Part shown: in pieces, positions 1 through 7,862 of the stretch | Numbering within the stretch: the first letter of the stretch is position 1 | How the letters are laid out: each line of letters opens with the position of its first letter | Origin: Ophiostoma sp. CBS 140.51 | Taxonomy: Eukaryota; Ascomycota; Sordariomycetes; Ophiostomatales; Ophiostomataceae | NCBI GenBank assembly: GCA_029298735.1 | Contig: JANSLP010000579.1 | Location: 1 to 10,326, forward strand | Direction of reading: 5' to 3' | Length of the DNA stretch: 10,326 bases | The notes under the pieces: model-generated | Databases searched by the model: none | What the model was told of the DNA's origin: nothing | Seen by the model: only the letters and a program-made list of their open reading frames with translations | Made by a program: the position numbers and the translations under genes

Positions 1-16
1 TATTATTATTATTATC
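1..16. repeat. TAT trinucleotide microsatellite
   Basis: Five consecutive TAT units begin at the window edge, so the tract may extend further to the left. Confidence 0.8.
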
Positions 17-960
17 CGCCTTTCTCAGTCAGTCCTGACTATTGGCGACTAGCTAGACAGAACCCTCTAGGGAAAAAACTGTCACAGAACTAAGTGGGTG
101 AATGTTCTATTCACCGGTGCGTGTAGTAGGCCACAGGTGGCTATAGTAAAAAAAACAGCAGGGGAAAAAGCAAGAGAAATCAGAGCGGCCTCCCAAAGAA
201 GAAAAGAAAAAGGCTGTAATACCTAGTTGGGGTGGGAATATCGTTCACGTCGACAGAAGTGAATCCAGACATGATGTCCTTGTGTCAAAAAAAGATCCTG
301 GGGAGAAAAAAATTGTCGAAATGGTTTGGTCCTCTTTCAAAAACAAGCTGTCTGGCTAGACAAACGAGTCCGTTCCTGGAAATGACAAGAGAAAATGGGG
401 GCTGGGGCCTGATCTGTTGTGTTTGCTCCTTTGTCCCTTTGTTCTGTGCAATCTAACACGAAGCGTCAAGGACGTCTTGCAAATGAGTGTTTCGGATTGA
501 GAGCAACAGTGGAAAAGAGAAAAGAGAAGAAAGCAAGAAAATCCTGGGACAAAACGGCTGTTTTGGTGGCGGCTTATATGTTGTGTCGCGAGGCAAAAAA
601 AAAAAAAAAATAGGGGAGAGCTGAATGAAATCCTGGCGTTATAAAGGAGCAAGTCCTAGCAATTGGGAGAGATGGGGAGAGAAGAGAAGAATAAGAAGCT
701 GTGGATACTTCGGGCATGAAGAAGGAGTTGGGCAGGAAAGAAAGAAAAGAAGGAGGACGAACGGAAGAAGTGGGATGCAACAGGCTTTTAAGCTGTTGAG
801 CAAGACGGTCTCGACGGGCAAGAGAAGACCAGCTAGGTTGGGCGAGTGTCTTGACAGGGGTGTGTGGAGAAGGAGTGGTGAGCTGCAAGGATGAAAAAGG
901 GGTGGGGAAAAAAAGATAAAATGAAATCACCAGAAAAAGAAATAAAACAAGAAAAAGAGA
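17..960. other. Gene-free purine-rich block
   Basis: From about 130 the plus strand becomes G/A-rich and is almost continuously purine from about 490 to 960, including a run of 16 A (595-610). ORFs here encode only Lys/Glu/Arg-rich (plus) or Phe/Leu/Ser-rich (minus) sequence caused by the strand bias. I see no start context, intron pair or domain that supports a gene. Confidence 0.6.
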
Positions 961-1500
961 ACAACACACACACAAATGCATCGTCGAGTAAAAGATACAA
1001 GTACGACATATATCGTCCTTCGTCCTGCAAGTCGCCTCGTCTTTTTCTTCTGTTTCTTCGAAAGGACTTCTCATCCAACCATTTTGCCATCACAGTGACA
1101 CTGGCCGTGGCCATATCACCTGTTGGCCCTCTTCTCATACAGTCGACCCTCCTCTCTCTCTTTTATTTTTCATGTTGTCGGCCGACCTGAGCCATACAAA
1201 ACAGACCGCAGCCGCCGACAACATTGATTGTACTGTCTGCTAACGGCGGGTACACGGGACAAGACGGAAACCGTGCGATGCCTGTCGCTGGCGTCTTGGC
1301 TGTTGCTGAATAGCACTTCTCTCGAGTACACTTTGACCTTTGACTAACATGACCATCTCTTTTCCCTCTCAATTGTTTATTTCCTTTACTTCTTCTCATT
1401 GCTGTCATCCGACGCATGGCTGTCACACCGGCCGCATGTGTGATATGTCGGGCAATCTTGAGTGTGGTGCGCTCGTATGCGTGTGTTGGCACAGAACCAT
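961..1500. other. Gene-free transition block
   Basis: Purine bias ends near 1000 and the plus strand turns T/C-rich (1015-1170), then mixed. There is a TGTGTTGGCAC-type motif at 1475-1492, which recurs 499 bases downstream. No supported coding sequence. Confidence 0.5.
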
Positions 1501-1579
1501 GAAATCACTGGGCGATGGAAGACGAGAGACGAAACGCACAAGAAAGGCGATGCCAGGAAAATATCAAAACGGCAACCGC

Positions 1580-1601
1580 AAAAAAAAAAAAAAAAAAAAA
1601 A
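1580..1601. repeat. Poly(A) run of 22
   Basis: An uninterrupted A22 sits inside a purine-rich block (1500-1690). No target-site duplication or upstream coding sequence suggests a retroposed mRNA tail. It most resembles a slippage-prone homopolymer. Confidence 0.8.
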
Positions 1602-1699
1602 GGCAAAAGGGAAGTGACGAGCTTCAAGACTCTTTCTTCAGAGGGAAGTGCAAAAAAGGCAAGAAGAAAGAAATAGCCAACGGAGAGGAAAGCCCCGCC

Positions 1700-2375
1700 C
1701 AGCTTTTCAAGCGTTGGCGCCCAATATTGATGGCTCCTTTCGCTCCCATTGGCCTGAGATGCCCAAAATGCCCCACCGTGACCGCCTGCTTTTCTTCTCT
1801 TCCCTTCTCCTCTGGCTTCTCTTATTCCCCTTATGGCTAGTCTGCCCTTGTGGTGGCCTATCAACGGGCCGCCACGGGTGCTAACTCGTAGCTTTGATTT
1901 ATCTCCTTTTTATCTTTTATTTTTCTTCTTTTCTCATGGCCTTGGCTTCTGGCCTTGGTTCTGGCCGCGTGGAGCATGTGTGTGTTGGCACTGCAGGAAG
2001 GACCCACCCTGAATCCTTTGCACAAGACAGGGAAAGAGCAGTGGGAGAGCGTCGGCTCTTGCTTTCCCCCACCATTTGCTTTTTCCCACCGTCGCGACAA
2101 TTTTTTTTTTCTTTCACAGAACAATCTTCAGCGCTTGCTGTGGAAGCAGTTGTCTCGGTGTTTGACAACTGTTGGTGTATCGTTTTTTCTGAGACGCTGG
2201 TTGCAACACAGTGTGTCTCCGGGTCGCCTGGCAGGCCCGGCCCGAATTCCAGTCCTTTTTTTTTCTTTTCTTTTCTTTCTTTTCCTGTGCGGTCTTTTTT
2301 CTTCTTTTCTTTCCACTCTCTCTTCTTTTCTCAGCGTCGTATGGCGCATTGTCTCTCTTGCGCTTTTCGCTTCCA
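1700..2375. other. Gene-free pyrimidine-rich block
   Basis: The plus strand is strongly T/C-rich, with T10 at 2101-2110 and a near-continuous TTTTC/TTCTT tract at 2255-2340. It ends in CTAACTAGCAG at 2381-2391, a good fungal branch-and-acceptor string, though the branch A to AG spacing is tight. Long polypyrimidine DNA can form triplex structures. No gene is supported. Confidence 0.5.
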
Positions 2376-2391
2376 ACAGACTAACTAGCAG

Positions 2392-2935
2392 GGGAGAAGG
2401 CCAGGAAAATCAAGAAATTCTGCTTCACAAGCGTGAGCATAGACCACCAGCAATTTTATGATTTTTTGCTCTCATTCTCACGATATACGACACGCCACGC
2501 TTTTCTCCCATTTTGACCTCGTCTTTCTGTTCTCTTCACAATGCCCTGCCCCTGTCAGTGATACGGAGACTGAATCCCAACATCTGTTGTCTACGAATGA
2601 AAGGTCATGAAACACAAATCGAAGAACATGATGGAAGCACAATGAAAGACAAGAAAATCAAGGGAAAAACCACAAGAAAAAAAGCCACGGCTTCGCTGGC
2701 ACTGCATCCTGCAATGTTTCTGCACTTCTCTTCACACCTCCCACCAACGCGTTTGGCTGTCCTTCTTTGCTGTACTTTGGCGTCAGATATGCTGGGCAAC
2801 TTGCCTTTCAGCACATATTTTGGCGTATCAAGAGCTACGATAGTGGAAAGGGCGGCAAGGCAAAAGAGGTGACAGAAAGTAGCGGTGAGGACAATATCCA
2901 ATGACCACATGGCGTCTTGTTGTTGGCGGAATGCA
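2392..2935. other. Gene-free block, purine-leaning
   Basis: Composition is mixed with A/G-rich stretches near 2390-2430 and 2600-2690. A minus-strand ORF (2910 to 2605) begins with a signal-peptide-like stretch, but its hydrophobicity follows the strand composition and I do not accept it as a gene. Confidence 0.4.
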
Positions 2936-2993
2936 GGTGGCCGAGTCTATCGCCTCACTTTCCTCCTTTCCCCCTTTTCTCATGGGTTTTTGG

Positions 2994-3017
2994 TTTTTTT
3001 TTTTTTTTTTTTTTTTT
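2994..3017. repeat. Poly(T) run of 24 within a pyrimidine-rich tract
   Basis: An uninterrupted T24 is followed by TTCTTCTTC and TATTC-type short repeats (3018-3085). It sits in a T/C-rich block of about 2945-3130. It is the longest homopolymer in the window and likely length-variable between strains. Confidence 0.8.
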
Positions 3018-3130
3018 ATTTCTTCTTCTTCTCATTTATTTCTCCCTTTCTCCCATCCTTCGATTATTCTATTCTATTATTCTGTGCGCTCCACTTCGTC
3101 ACCGTTCCTTTATTTCTCTTGTCTGCATCC

Positions 3131-3560
3131 TCTTATGAGGGCACAGTGAGTCTCGCCCAAGGCCGTGTCCGTCAGCCCTTGCTCTTCACAATGTCTCGAA
3201 GAAGACCGAGAGAATGAGACAACTTGTGGTTTCATGTGGTGCAGTGGAAAGAAGAAAAAAAAGACTGCTGGTCATCCATCAGTCATCTCTCATTTTCCTA
3301 CTGGCTGGATTTTGTGTGGAGTATATTTGCCGTGATACATGGCATATCCCGATGTGTGACACAATGGAAGACAGAAAGAGGCGTGAGCACTTGCTGTTTT
3401 TCATTTTTGTGCTTACAGTCTTCTCCATTTTGGGATACGTCTGTCGTTCTTCGTACTTCAACAAGACGTCATGACACAATGGGCTCGTGGGCACAACAGC
3501 TGCTCTGTTTGGCTGTAGAGAGGTCTAGATATTCAAGATCGTCGTCTGCCTCTGTCTGAC
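3131..3560. other. Mixed sequence without a supported gene
   Basis: Two overlapping plus-strand frames (3214-3474 and 3224-3559) are open but share no domain, codon bias or splice evidence. They lie in a T-rich region that favours Phe/Ser/Cys codons. I see nothing else here. Confidence 0.4.
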
Positions 3561-3790
3561 ATTCCTTCCTCATCATTGAGAAGCGCGGCAGTCGCGGAGA
3601 AAAGGGAACGCGGCACGCGGTATAAAGCAAGTCAGCCCAGTCTTGTGAAGTGCATCATGATTCGTTGCACATGTGCTAGTTGATGAGTCTGTCAGGCGAC
3701 GAGTCTTATAGATAGGACCTCTCCGTGGGATGGCAGAAGAAGATGAAGTGATGATTCGTTGAAAAGTACAAAAAAGAAATACATCTGCGA

Positions 3791-4349
3791 TCACGGCAAG
3801 GGATCAAGTCGGAGCTTTGTGATGGGCTGTGATGACTCGTTTGGCATGGGGAAAGAATGGCAAATCAGTGCAAAATTATCCGCGAGATGTCGACTCTGTT
3901 GATTGCCAGGCTCTGTAGCTGCCCGTACCCCGAAGCAAGCAAAGATGTTCTGCATCATCGTCATTTTCGTAACCGATAAGCTTTCAATTATACATACCTT
4001 GATATGGTATACATCTCACGAGGTCCACCCGTGATGTGCCATATTTGTCTGCGAAGCATCTCTCCCCACGATCCTCGTCTGGCCCATCTATGAAACATGA
4101 CCATCGTACGTGGGAGGTCGAGACACGGCTGTCAAAGATGAGCCATTTCGTGATGGCGTGGCTCAGACTCTCCTTAGCCGGGTCCGTTTTCTTCTCGTCG
4201 ATGTGAGAAACCATACTCCGGGTGTTGGGTACACAGTATAGTATATCTGCCAAAAAACTGGCAACCTTATATCTGCTCCGCTGAGTTGCGAGTGGGGGAA
4301 GGGTAGAGAAGAACGGGGGTAACTTTTTACGTGGACTCGGATGGTGCAT
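3791..4349 (-). CDS. Possible small two-exon gene, 157 aa, unrecognised
   Basis: On the minus strand an ATG-initiated frame runs from 4349 to 3998, then meets a GTATGT donor starting at 3997. Splicing to the CAG ending at 3913 (85-base intron; a NAG six bases earlier is also in frame) keeps the frame open to a TGA at 3793-3791, giving 157 residues. Without splicing it stops four codons after the donor. Codons for roughly residues 48-80 mostly end in G or C, as in the secure gene. Composition is mixed, with W68, W82 and an acidic GPDEDRGE segment around 88-95; no signal peptide, membrane span or known domain is visible. An upstream in-frame TGA supports the ATG. Against it: short length, codon bias only in the middle, no clear polyadenylation signal downstream. 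It could be a real small gene, a decayed gene or chance. Confidence 0.28.
3913..3997 (-). other. Candidate intron in the tentative minus-strand gene (85 bp)
   Basis: Read on the minus strand it starts GTATGT, a canonical fungal donor, and ends CTACAG. A branch-like AATGAC lies mid-intron, rather far from the acceptor. Alternative AGs are GGGCAG six bases upstream (same frame, two extra residues) and GATGCAG giving a 48-base intron in another frame with an earlier stop. Confidence 0.25.
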
Positions 4350-4378
4350 GTCAGTTATAACCGTGAGTAACCCCCGTT
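4312..4378. repeat. Imperfect 13-bp inverted repeat (12/13) around a 41-base spacer
   Basis: AACGGGGGTAACT at 4312-4324 pairs with AGTAACCCCCGTT at 4366-4378 with one mismatch. The C/G-rich core stands out from its surroundings. It brackets the ATG (4349) of the tentative minus-strand gene, so in that transcript it would be a leader hairpin over the start. As DNA it could be a binding site for a dimeric factor; the sequence does not decide. Confidence 0.4.
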
Positions 4379-4379
4379 T

Positions 4380-5600
4380 TCAGCCCAGCTTCCGACAAAT
4401 ATCCATGACTGAGGGTGTGCCAGATGGTGATGATGAGGAAGAATTGTCGTCGCAAAGAGAAGCGGCCATCCAGAGTTGAGGCTTTGTTCAGCCGTGCAAT
4501 ATGTCTGAGGGAAGTCCGGTATTTTGAGTCTTGTGGGTTTTTGGTCGATGCTTATATTGCACGACTAAGAGGCATGACGGCGATATCAACAATGGTATGA
4601 TGGTGGTAGCAATGATGCAGCCAACAAACAACAGCTAACGATATTGCGGTGAGCTCAGATCGATATCTTGATGAATCAAGTTGACGCCTCCATTTTCATT
4701 CTTCCCTTTTTCTGATGACTGCCAACTGACAAGATCTGTGTCTGAGAAACGTTGAGCTTGCACATGTTGTGCAACGAACCAGTCACGCCTCATCTTCCGA
4801 GACGATACGATTCCCGCACCGAGTTGAAATTCTCGTGTTCCATTTTCTTGTTGGTAAGATCAGTCAGCCTTCCAGAAACCTGCTCTCAACAGTGCACCTT
4901 CTTCACGCATTTCCCAATGTCATCGACTGTTGCGAATAGTGGCCAAATGAGACTGGTGAGCGGGACAGGCTGTCAGGCACAGCGAAATGCATGGACCAGA
5001 CAACGTCGACTGCCTTGGACCATGGGACAGTATCGGAGATGGGACGGGTGCGTCCGACACGGGCTTTTGCCTCCTTGATCTGTCCTTTTGCATTCTTGTC
5101 TTCTTCCTTGCTGTCCATTGCATTGCTTAGTCCTGACTTGCGCTCACCCACTCCTCATGCCATGCTCTTTCCACGATCCCTCCTCTTCTTTCTGATTTGC
5201 ACCCGGCCCACATCGAACAAACAGCCGAATAGGCAGCTGCCCTGGCGACCCAGGAACTGCTGAGAAGGACGCAGGTTGGCGGTGTCAGAATCTCGAAACA
5301 GTCTCCTAAAACGGTTTGCCACTGCTGCTATCACGGATTCGACTCGGATTGTCGGGGCGCGGGCGACAAAGAATCATAAGACAGAAGATAGGACATGCGA
5401 GGCACAGGTGGCAGATTCGGAATCCAAAGCAGCACCAAGCAACACGCATCCAGAACACCTGGTGCGTTGGGCAGCAATGCCGCTATGCATGCTGGACCAG
5501 TCCTGGCTTTGCATTTACCCCATCTGATGCTTTACCCCCTGGACCCTATGGCACTAGGTGTGGAAGGGTCCATATGAAGAAGACACGACGAAGGTCAAAG
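4380..5600. other. Compositionally neutral region without a firm gene
   Basis: Unlike the first 3.5 kb there is no purine or pyrimidine bias. Several short open frames look less composition-driven, for example minus 5151-4903 and plus 5276-5527. However, they lack ATG starts where needed, have no recognisable domains, and I could not join them by consistent splice sites. Decayed genes or unrecognised exons remain possible. A small dyad, CTTGATGAATCAAG, lies at 4667-4680. Confidence 0.35.
5540..5572. repeat. 8-bp inverted repeat, TGGACCCT / AGGGTCCA
   Basis: Perfect arms at 5540-5547 and 5565-5572 are separated by 17 bases. It stands in non-coding sequence without a nearby supported gene start. 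Chance occurrence in several kilobases is plausible. Confidence 0.25.
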
Positions 5601-6580
5601 AATAAATCCGATGCCCAACGCCCCGTCCGGACGATATCGTGTTTGTCGATTCGCGACCAGTCAAATATGGCCGATGTCTTTCAGGGCGGTTGTCGCGTTG
5701 GCGCCATCGGGTTGACCTCGAGGATCCGGTCGTTTCTGGCCCGATCTGTGGATACTTTAGTTAACGTGTGCCTTTTTCACGGGGTCAGCTTGACTTTCCG
5801 GGTCTTGCTTGCCTGGTTGCTTGCCTCTGTTTGCTGGGCGACTGGTGTTGTTTGGTGCACTTCCGTCGGTGCCGCTGCTGTATTGCTGCCCGACGAGTGT
5901 CATGCAGACAAAAATTGGCTCGATTATCGCTCAACGGCATCTGTCTTTGTCGCTTTTCGAGGGGAACCAAGACGATGTGTGGGTTGAGAGACGGATGAAA
6001 GCCTGCGGATGGCAGCAAAAGAAAGGCAAAGTTGGCCCCAGAGGACGATGTCGAGAGCCACAACGAGGGAAAACAATGGAAAAGACGACAGATGGGGAAC
6101 AACGGGGCGAAGAGCAAAAATACACCAAAACTACAAGTGTTGTTGGGTTTCTCTACCACGCAGGCTCTTGTGTGTTTGCTCGCGTGAGTTTCGAAGCAGC
6201 AAGAAATATGCCTCTCCTCAGGTGGCCATTGCATGAGAGGCTCTGTGTGCAATTTGTCTCGCCCTGGAAACGGGTATCGTGAGACGTTTCTTGCAGTTCG
6301 AGCGTCGCGATTCATTGTCAACAATCTGTGTTGTCTGGCTATGAGATCATCTTGTCGAAAACATGCTTTATCGTCCCGATATTGCGGCCGTGCAAACGCG
6401 GTGTCAGCCCTGGGGCAGACGCGGCCAGAAAAGAACGAAACGGTTCCGGCGTGGCTCCAATGCGGGTGCATGCGTCCATGTATCGGTGCGTCGTCTTAGC
6501 TTTCTCTATCTTCTTCCCCGTCCATTTTTGTCACTCGTGTCTCCATCTCTCCCTTCTCCTCACATACCTGTGCCTTTTCT
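5601..6580. other. Distal upstream region of the main gene, no supported gene
   Basis: The two longest spurious frames of the window overlap here: plus 5316-5987, which begins at TTG, and minus 6471-5785, which begins at ATG. Both have uneven, Cys/Arg/His-scattered composition with no domain. A GTGAGT donor-like site at 6184 could belong to a 5'-UTR intron of the downstream gene. Confidence 0.4.
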
Positions 6581-6776
6581 CACTGGGTAAGCTGAACGCA
6601 GTGCTGAGGTGTTCGCTTCTGTTTGGTGAATGGGCCGGAATCCTGGACGGCCAGCAGAGCAATTAAGAGACAAAATAAGAGAGAAACAGAAAAGGGCAGG
6701 AGAATAAAAGAAGCACAAGTGGTGACAAATGGAGACAAAAAAAGACAACAAGACGTTAATCGACAACACAGCATAT

Positions 6777-6799
6777 TAACAGCTCAAGGGAAGCTGTTA
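6777..6799. repeat. 8-bp inverted repeat, TAACAGCT / AGCTGTTA
   Basis: Perfect arms at 6777-6784 and 6792-6799 flank a seven-base loop, just before the CT-rich tract upstream of the main gene. There is no T run after it on the plus strand, and a bacterial-type terminator would not apply in a fungus. Possible regulatory dyad; function unknown. Confidence 0.35.
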
Positions 6800-6819
6800 T
6801 GTAGGGTGGGCTGCTCTTG

Positions 6820-7163
6820 CTTAAAGAGGACATGTTTTCCCCATTGCCCCTTCCTGTCACTTTGTCTTCCCCCCTTCCCCTTCCCTCCCTCCTTAGTCAA
6901 TGTCCTTAAACGGAGAACGTCTACATGAAATAGCCCGAAAGAGAAGGCACGACCCAGATTCTCGCCTCACCTCACCACGACGTTGTCGGTTTGACCTTCC
7001 CTTTCCTGTCGTCGTTGTCTCTTTGTTCGATCGCTCTTGCCTCTACTTTTCTCATTTCTCTTCTCGCCTTCCGCTCTTGTCATATTTTCTCTACCCCTTT
7101 TGCTCTTTCCCTTTTCTGATAATATCATATTGTTGTCTCTCCTTCCTCTCGTTTCCCTTTTAG
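6820..7163 (+). promoter_or_regulatory. CT-rich promoter or leader tract, possibly a 5'-UTR intron 3' end
   Basis: From about 6820 the plus strand becomes strongly pyrimidine-rich, with long C/T runs at 6841-6894 and 7005-7160. CT-rich tracts of this kind are common just upstream of transcription starts and in leaders of filamentous fungi. Two pyrimidine runs end in splice-acceptor-like sequences: CCTTAG at 6891-6896 and CCTTTTAG ending at 7163, the latter preceded by a branch-like CTGAT near 7117. Plausible donors upstream are GTAAGC at 6587 and GTGAGT at 6184. The composition is seen; promoter or intron function is inferred. Confidence 0.35.
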
Positions 7164-7623
7164 GTACCCGTTTTATTGCATCTTATTTTCTCTTCTTCTA
7201 TCTACGCCTATTTACTTAGCCTCACTATCTTCAATGCAAACAAGAAGAGATCTTGGTTCACCTCCCGGCTACCCACGTCTCTTTCCGCCATCTTCCTCTT
7301 CAGGCTCTGTGACACATCCTACCACACGACACATACCTCGACTGCTTGCTGGCATGCATGAACCATTCTGTTGATGGTGTACGAGAGTCTCTTTGTTGCT
7401 ATAGTCCTTTACAGACCCAAAGACAATCGACGCTGGTCCTTTATGATACGCCTCTCCGGTTGATGACAACATCGACCCCAGGGATCAAGTCGTGCGGTAT
7501 TATCACGGCAGCACAATCTGGTCATTGTGTCCCTCTCTTTTCTTTTCTTGTCTTTTTGAACTTGCTCCTCTTTTACACAGTCGATTCAAGGACTATCTCC
7601 CCGTGACAGGACACTTTTATTTT
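7164..7623 (+). other. Leader or proximal promoter, no supported gene
   Basis: This is mixed-composition sequence between the CT-rich tract and the dyad/TATA region. It contains ATGs at 7354, 7358, 7374, 7443 and 7461-7465. One reading frame stays open for about 86 codons and ends near 7606, with a hydrophobic Leu/Phe/Val stretch late in it. I see no domain or codon bias there and treat it as chance, or as an uORF if the leader extends this far. Confidence 0.3.
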
Positions 7624-7639
7624 GACTTCGACCGAAGTC
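7624..7639. promoter_or_regulatory. Perfect 7-bp dyad, possible regulator site
   Basis: GACTTCG and CGAAGTC flank a two-base AC spacer, a perfect inverted repeat with the size and spacing of a dimeric transcription-factor site. It lies about 50 bases upstream of the TATATA element and 224 bases upstream of the start codon. No known fungal factor is confidently matched. It could be chance, or a small hairpin if transcribed. Confidence 0.3.
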
Positions 7640-7684
7640 TGGACTCGCCATTTTTTTTCTGCCAGGTCGTCTGTCGATTCTTTT

Positions 7685-7694
7685 GAATATATAC
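7685..7694 (+). promoter_or_regulatory. TATA-like element upstream of the main gene
   Basis: GAATATATAC contains TATATA at 7688-7693, about 170 bases before the main start codon, just downstream of a T tract (7651-7658). Transcription starting 30-60 bases downstream would give a leader of roughly 110-145 nt. Many ascomycete promoters lack a TATA box, and a longer spliced leader is equally possible, so this is only a candidate. Confidence 0.3.
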
Positions 7695-7793
7695 AGATAC
7701 ACACTCTTCAAGAGCAGAAAGTGACAGAACAAGGAACAGGAAACGGAAACACGGATACGATATCCCATCATTTATCAGCTCTCTCTTTTCCCT

Positions 7794-7805
7794 ATGCTTT
7801 GTTAA
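7794..7805 (+). promoter_or_regulatory. Minimal upstream ORF (Met-Leu-Cys-stop) in the probable leader
   Basis: ATG CTT TGT TAA ends 57 bases before the main start codon and lies in the same frame. It is the only ATG between the one at 7464 and the main ATG at 7863. If the transcript starts near the TATATA element at 7688, this would be the first AUG a scanning ribosome meets. Such a short uORF could dampen translation or impose reinitiation control. Its position is seen in the sequence; its presence in mRNA and any effect are inferred. Confidence 0.4.
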
Positions 7806-7862
7806 AGAACACCACAACGCACGTCCTCTTATCGCACGGCGCTTTTCCATTTCCTCGCCGCG

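Noticed and set aside
574..1074. Minus-strand 166-codon Phe/Leu/Ser-rich ORF
   Set aside because: Entirely explained by the strong purine bias of the plus strand, including A16; no domain.
1580..1601. A22 run as the tail of a retroposed transcript
   Set aside because: No target-site duplication, no upstream reverse-transcriptase or exon-like remnant, and similar runs exist elsewhere in the window.
1340..1840. Plus-strand 166-codon ORF with a polylysine stretch
   Set aside because: The polylysine is the A22 homopolymer; the rest is composition-driven and unrecognisable.
2381..2391. CTAAC followed by CAG as a real intron 3' end
   Set aside because: The branch A to acceptor gap is very short and no matching donor or flanking exon is evident.
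2605..2910. Minus-strand 101-codon ORF with signal-peptide-like start, cysteines and a hydrophobic tail, reminiscent of a small secreted protein
   Set aside because: Both hydrophobic stretches match the complement of purine-rich plus-strand runs, so they are expected from composition. No codon bias or intron. Secretome RNA-seq could change this.
3621..3626. TATAAA as a core promoter
   Set aside because: No plus-strand coding sequence follows at a sensible distance, and it lies downstream of the tentative minus-strand gene, so it is probably coincidental.
5316..5987. Plus-strand 223-codon ORF
   Set aside because: It begins at TTG rather than ATG, has no recognisable motif and no splice support; probably a chance open frame in GC-balanced DNA.
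5785..6471. Minus-strand 228-codon ORF with an ATG start
   Set aside because: It is the longest frame outside the main gene, but composition is irregular, with scattered His/Cys/Arg/Pro and no domain or codon bias. It overlaps several plus-strand frames of equal quality. Conservation in relatives would reopen it.
7020..7035. GTTCGAT string suggesting a tRNA T-arm
   Set aside because: No acceptor stem, anticodon arm or B-box partner at the right spacing; same for GTTCGAG at about 6296 and 9828.
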